7,419 nt of DNA from Verrucomicrobia bacterium UBA4286 (GTDB taxonomy: Bacteria > Verrucomicrobiota > Kiritimatiellia > RFP12 > UBA1067): contig DGVK01000144.1 of NCBI GenBank assembly GCA_002395905.1, positions 1 through 7,419 of the forward strand, written 5' to 3'. Numbering within the stretch: the first letter of the stretch is position 1; the number at the start of each line of letters is the position of its first letter. Below the pieces are notes generated by a model, which had not been told where the DNA came from, did not search any database, and saw only the letters and a list, made by a program, of their open reading frames with translations. Shown piece by piece: positions 5,418-7,419 of this stretch. A program made the position numbers and the translations under genes.

Positions 5418-6581
5418 ATGAAGACAATACTCTTCTTTCAGACCGGAGCGCCGGAGATCGCGCGGAGCAAATTCGCCGGCGTCTGCGCCTGTGCGCAGAC
5501 CCGCGACTGGGACGTGAAGTTCGTCGAACGCTTCTCAAGCGGTTTCAGCCTTAAGAAGGCTCTCTCGTTCTGGAGGCCCGCCGGCTGCATAGTAGAGGCG
5601 AGCGGCGGCGCCAGAGGTCTCGAACCGCGCTCTTTCGGACAGGTTCCGGTAATCTACCAGTGCCACGACCCAAACGCCATCCGCGGCATGACAGCCTGCG
5701 TTACGAGCGATTCCGCGGCGATCGCGCGCGCCGCCGCCCACGAGCTGTCGCGCATAGGCATGACCCACTTCGCCTTCGTCCCGTGGTTCAAAAACGTATA
5801 CTGGAGCGACGTGCGCCGCGACGGATTCCGCGACGAACTGCGCTCGCTCGGCTGCGGATGCGAGATCTTCGTCCACGGCAGATACGCCGCGTCGGACGCC
5901 ATCGCGCTTCAAAAGCGGCTCCGCATGTGGATAAAGGCCCTTCCCAGACCGTGCGGAATCTTCGCCGCCTCGGACGAGATCGGCGCACAGCTTCTGGCCG
6001 CGTGCCGCGCGACAGGGGCGTCCGTCCCCGAGGAGATCGCCGTCATAGCGGCGAACAACGACGAGCAGACATGCGAGGCGTGCGTGCCGCCGCTCTCCAG
6101 CATACAGCTCGACTACCGCCGCACCGGACACCTGGCGGCGGAGCTCCTCGGCAGAATGCTCGACGGCGAAAAAGTGAGCGGACATTTCAAAGTTCCGCCT
6201 GGCGGAATTGTGCGCCGCGCCTCGACACGTATTTTCAAGCGGCAGGACAACGAGGCGAAACTCGCTGTCGAAACAATAAGGCGCCGCGCCTGTTCTGGGC
6301 TGAGGCCGAACGAGGTTTTCGCTCTCTTCAACTGCTCGCGACGGCTGGCGGAAATGCGCTTCAAGGCCGCAACGGGCCATACCGTGACGGACGAAATACA
6401 GAATGTGCGGCTGGAGGAGGTCCGGCGGCTTCTCGCGCGGCCCGACATACCCATATCCGTAATTGCAAGCCGTTGCGGCTGGCCGAGCGAATCATACCTG
6501 CGCCGCCTTTTCAGGCGCGTTGAAGGCCGCTCGCTCAGTGACGAGCGCAAGCGCCTCACCGGCGGGAACATACGCGCCTGA
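5418..6581 (+). CDS. XylR-like transcriptional regulator (sugar-binding domain plus AraC-type HTH)
   Basis: A 387-residue cytoplasmic transcription factor. Residues 1 to about 270 resemble the LacI/periplasmic-binding-protein-like sensor of XylR: MKTILFFQ as the first strand, VPVIYQCHDP (76-85), then PEEIAVIAANNDEQTCEACVPPLSSIQLD (204-232), a region highly characteristic of XylR-type regulators. Residues about 284-380 form an AraC-type DNA-binding domain with two helix-turn-helix units, around RPNEVFALFNCSRRLAEMRF (296-315) and ISVIASRCGWPSESYLRRLF (346-365). Such proteins bind a sugar in the sensor and activate nearby catabolic genes; the ligand here is unknown. The ATG at 5418 is preferred because the fold begins exactly there and no in-frame ATG, GTG or TTG lies closely upstream. 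No ribosome binding site precedes it and the -10 box ends 7 nt before it, which implies leaderless translation. It is divergent from the operon and probably its regulator. Confidence 0.92.
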   Translation: MKTILFFQTGAPEIARSKFAGVCACAQTRDWDVKFVERFSSGFSLKKALSFWRPAGCIVEASGGARGLEPRSFGQVPVIYQCHDPNAIRGMTACVTSDSAAIARAAAHELSRIGMTHFAFVPWFKNVYWSDVRRDGFRDELRSLGCGCEIFVHGRYAASDAIALQKRLRMWIKALPRPCGIFAASDEIGAQLLAACRATGASVPEEIAVIAANNDEQTCEACVPPLSSIQLDYRRTGHLAAELLGRMLDGEKVSGHFKVPPGGIVRRASTRIFKRQDNEAKLAVETIRRRACSGLRPNEVFALFNCSRRLAEMRFKAATGHTVTDEIQNVRLEEVRRLLARPDIPISVIASRCGWPSESYLRRLFRRVEGRSLSDERKRLTGGNIRA

Positions 6582-6706
6582 AAGCCGGGGACCGCGACGA
6601 GACATGGGGCGTCCAGCGCGAACGAAAGGAAAGCGGTGGGCGAGCGCCACATGTTAGGTTAAACTCCAGTCTTGTCGCCAAAAACAAATACGATATTTTT
6701 CTGGCA

Positions 6707-6726
6707 TATGTGACATTTATGTGACA
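6707..6726 (+). promoter_or_regulatory. Tandem TATGTGACA repeats, candidate activator site
   Basis: TATGTGACA occurs at 6707-6715 and again at 6718-6726, a perfect 9-bp direct repeat with an 11-bp period, about one helical turn. It lies upstream of a possible -10 box TTTAAT (6747-6752). The second copy contains GTGACA (6721-6726), similar to a -35, but the 20-nt spacing is too long for a good sigma70 promoter. An activator bound in tandem could compensate. Confidence 0.4.
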
Positions 6727-6746
6727 ACTCGCGGCGAAGAATGGTG

Positions 6747-6752
6747 TTTAAT
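6747..6752 (+). promoter_or_regulatory. Possible -10 box for the FGE-domain gene
   Basis: TTTAAT matches TATAAT at five of six positions and would place the start site near 6759, giving a leader of about 56 nt before the ATG at 6815. No good -35 hexamer lies at 16-18 nt, so the call depends on the upstream repeats and is weak. Confidence 0.3.
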
Positions 6753-6760
6753 TTCTTCCG

Positions 6761-6781
6761 CCCGGGACATAAGGTCCTGGG
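6761..6781 (+). promoter_or_regulatory. 5'-leader stem-loop
   Basis: CCCGGGAC (6761-6768) pairs with GTCCTGGG (6774-6781) around the 5-nt loop ATAAG, giving eight base pairs including one G-U. It is followed by A-rich unstructured sequence rather than a T-run, so it is not a terminator. It would lie at the very 5' end of the mRNA if the -10 at 6747 is used, and it ends 33 nt before the start codon. A role in protecting the mRNA or in regulation is possible. Confidence 0.45.
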
Positions 6782-6814
6782 AACAACAATAGGAAAAACG
6801 AAAGGAAACAAGAA

Positions 6815-7419
6815 ATGATCGCATGCAGCTGTCTCGCAAGCGCGCTGCTCGCCGTCGGTGGCATGACCAACGGCGTACAGATTGCACGCACCCCCGTCAC
6901 CAACGCCGAATACGCCGAATTCGCAAACGCAACAGGACATTCCGTACCTCGCTACTGGAAGAACGGCATCTTCCCGAAAGGCAAGGACAAGCATCCCGTG
7001 GTGTGGGTCTCGTACGATGACGCCCTCGACTACTGCGCATGGCTCAGCGAAAAGGATCCGACGCGCGCATATCGCCTTCCATCCGAAGCTGAATGGGAAG
7101 CCGCCGCCGGCCCGTCGCCGCGCGAAGGATTCAACTTCAACGCCGTCGTCGCCAAGCACTGCCTCAAGAACCCCGACCAGACCGTCACATTCGTCCACCC
7201 GCGCTCGCGGCTGAACGGGAAGACGGCCAAGTTGTCGGACGTGCTTTCAGTCTCGTCTGACGGCCGCGTGCGCGGCTGGGTCAACCACCGCGACTACACC
7301 GGCTTTATCTACACCGACCTCTTCAAGCGGCTCGGCGAGGACGGCGGCTACACGACGCCGGTCGACGCCTATCCCGACACGAAGGCCGCCTGTGGCGCGC
7401 TCGACATGTGGGGCAACTG
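6815..7419 (+). CDS. FGE-sulfatase (SUMF1/EgtB-like) domain protein, 3' end beyond window
   Basis: The first 201 residues of a protein with the formylglycine-generating-enzyme fold. Visible family motifs are [12 protein letters not shown] (25-36), [20 protein letters not shown] (60-79), [13 protein letters not shown] (86-98) and GALDMWGN (194-201), where the family usually continues GNVWEW. True FGEs use C-terminal cysteines to oxidise a sulfatase Cys to formylglycine; that part lies outside the window, so activity cannot be judged, and many family members have other or unknown roles. The ATG at 6815 has AAAGGA 8 nt upstream and no in-frame start further up (a stop lies at 6770). The N-terminus is odd: it enters the PVTN motif after only about 24 residues, so the usual opening segment is missing. 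The short hydrophobic start ([16 protein letters not shown]) has no basic residue, so export is uncertain. No sulfatase gene is in the window. Confidence 0.85.
   Translation, partial: MIACSCLASALLAVGGMTNGVQIARTPVTNAEYAEFANATGHSVPRYWKNGIFPKGKDKHPVVWVSYDDALDYCAWLSEKDPTRAYRLPSEAEWEAAAGPSPREGFNFNAVVAKHCLKNPDQTVTFVHPRSRLNGKTAKLSDVLSVSSDGRVRGWVNHRDYTGFIYTDLFKRLGEDGGYTTPVDAYPDTKAACGALDMWGN

Larger units (their letters stand above)
6582..6814. other. Intergenic region between regulator and FGE-domain gene
   Basis: These 233 nt contain no convincing gene. The first 75 or so bases are GC-rich and I see nothing in them. From about 6660 the composition turns AT-rich and holds the candidate repeat, promoter and hairpin listed separately. 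No hairpin followed by a T-run is present, so no intrinsic terminator was found for the regulator gene. Confidence 0.6.

Noticed and set aside
5535..6380. 281-codon minus-strand frame inside the regulator
   Set aside because: It lies wholly antisense to the recognisable XylR-like protein and shows no domain.
6636..6650. GTGG...CCAC stem as terminator of the regulator gene
   Set aside because: Only four base pairs form and no T-run follows.
6702..6717. Sigma54-like TGGCAT element
   Set aside because: The -12 half lacks the required GC (ACATT in place of TTGCA).
6659..7198. 179-codon minus-strand frame
   Set aside because: It is antisense to the FGE-domain gene, whose motifs are clear, and runs through the AT-rich intergenic region.

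Overview
The window is GC-rich, with codons strongly biased to G or C in the third position. It holds seven genes: five on the minus strand and two on the plus strand. The regulator is a XylR-like fusion of a periplasmic-binding-protein-like sensor and an AraC-type DNA-binding domain. It sits near a sulfatase-modifying-factor (FGE) type protein, a Gfo/Idh/MocA dehydrogenase and a large secreted protein. That mix is typical of polysaccharide-degrading members of the Planctomycetes-Verrucomicrobia-Lentisphaerae-Kiritimatiellae group. The taxonomic placement is an inference from gene content; no marker gene is present.

Layout. Positions 1-922 (minus) hold the N-terminal 307 residues of a secreted protein of unknown function, preceded at 964-993 by a good sigma70-type promoter with an inverted repeat over its -10 box. 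Positions 1015-5259 (minus) are a tight four-gene operon. In transcription order it encodes a PIG3-like quinone oxidoreductase/MDR protein, an MFS transporter (ATGA overlap), a Gfo/Idh/MocA oxidoreductase (3-nt gap) and a zinc-free MDR dehydrogenase (14-nt overlap). Positions 5260-5417 are a compact divergent control region. Positions 5418-6581 (plus) encode the XylR-like regulator, whose start codon lies only 7 nt past a perfect TATAAT box, so its mRNA is probably leaderless. Positions 6582-6814 are intergenic, with a candidate promoter, a tandem TATGTGACA repeat and a 5'-leader hairpin. Positions 6815-7419 (plus) hold the N-terminal 201 residues of an FGE-sulfatase-domain protein cut off by the window edge.

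How the genes may work together. The divergent regulator probably senses a small sugar or sugar derivative through its N-terminal domain and controls the enzyme/transporter operon. The MFS protein would import the compound. The Gfo/Idh/MocA enzyme and the two zinc-less MDR enzymes would oxidise, reduce or rearrange it. The divergent region has two copies of AGCGGCACTG, 23 bp apart and separated by an A6 tract. One copy sits where the operon promoter should have a -35 box, and the other lies just upstream of the regulator's -35. This is the arrangement expected for an AraC-type activator. The substrate cannot be told from the sequence. No RNA gene, CRISPR array, insertion sequence or phage-like gene was seen.
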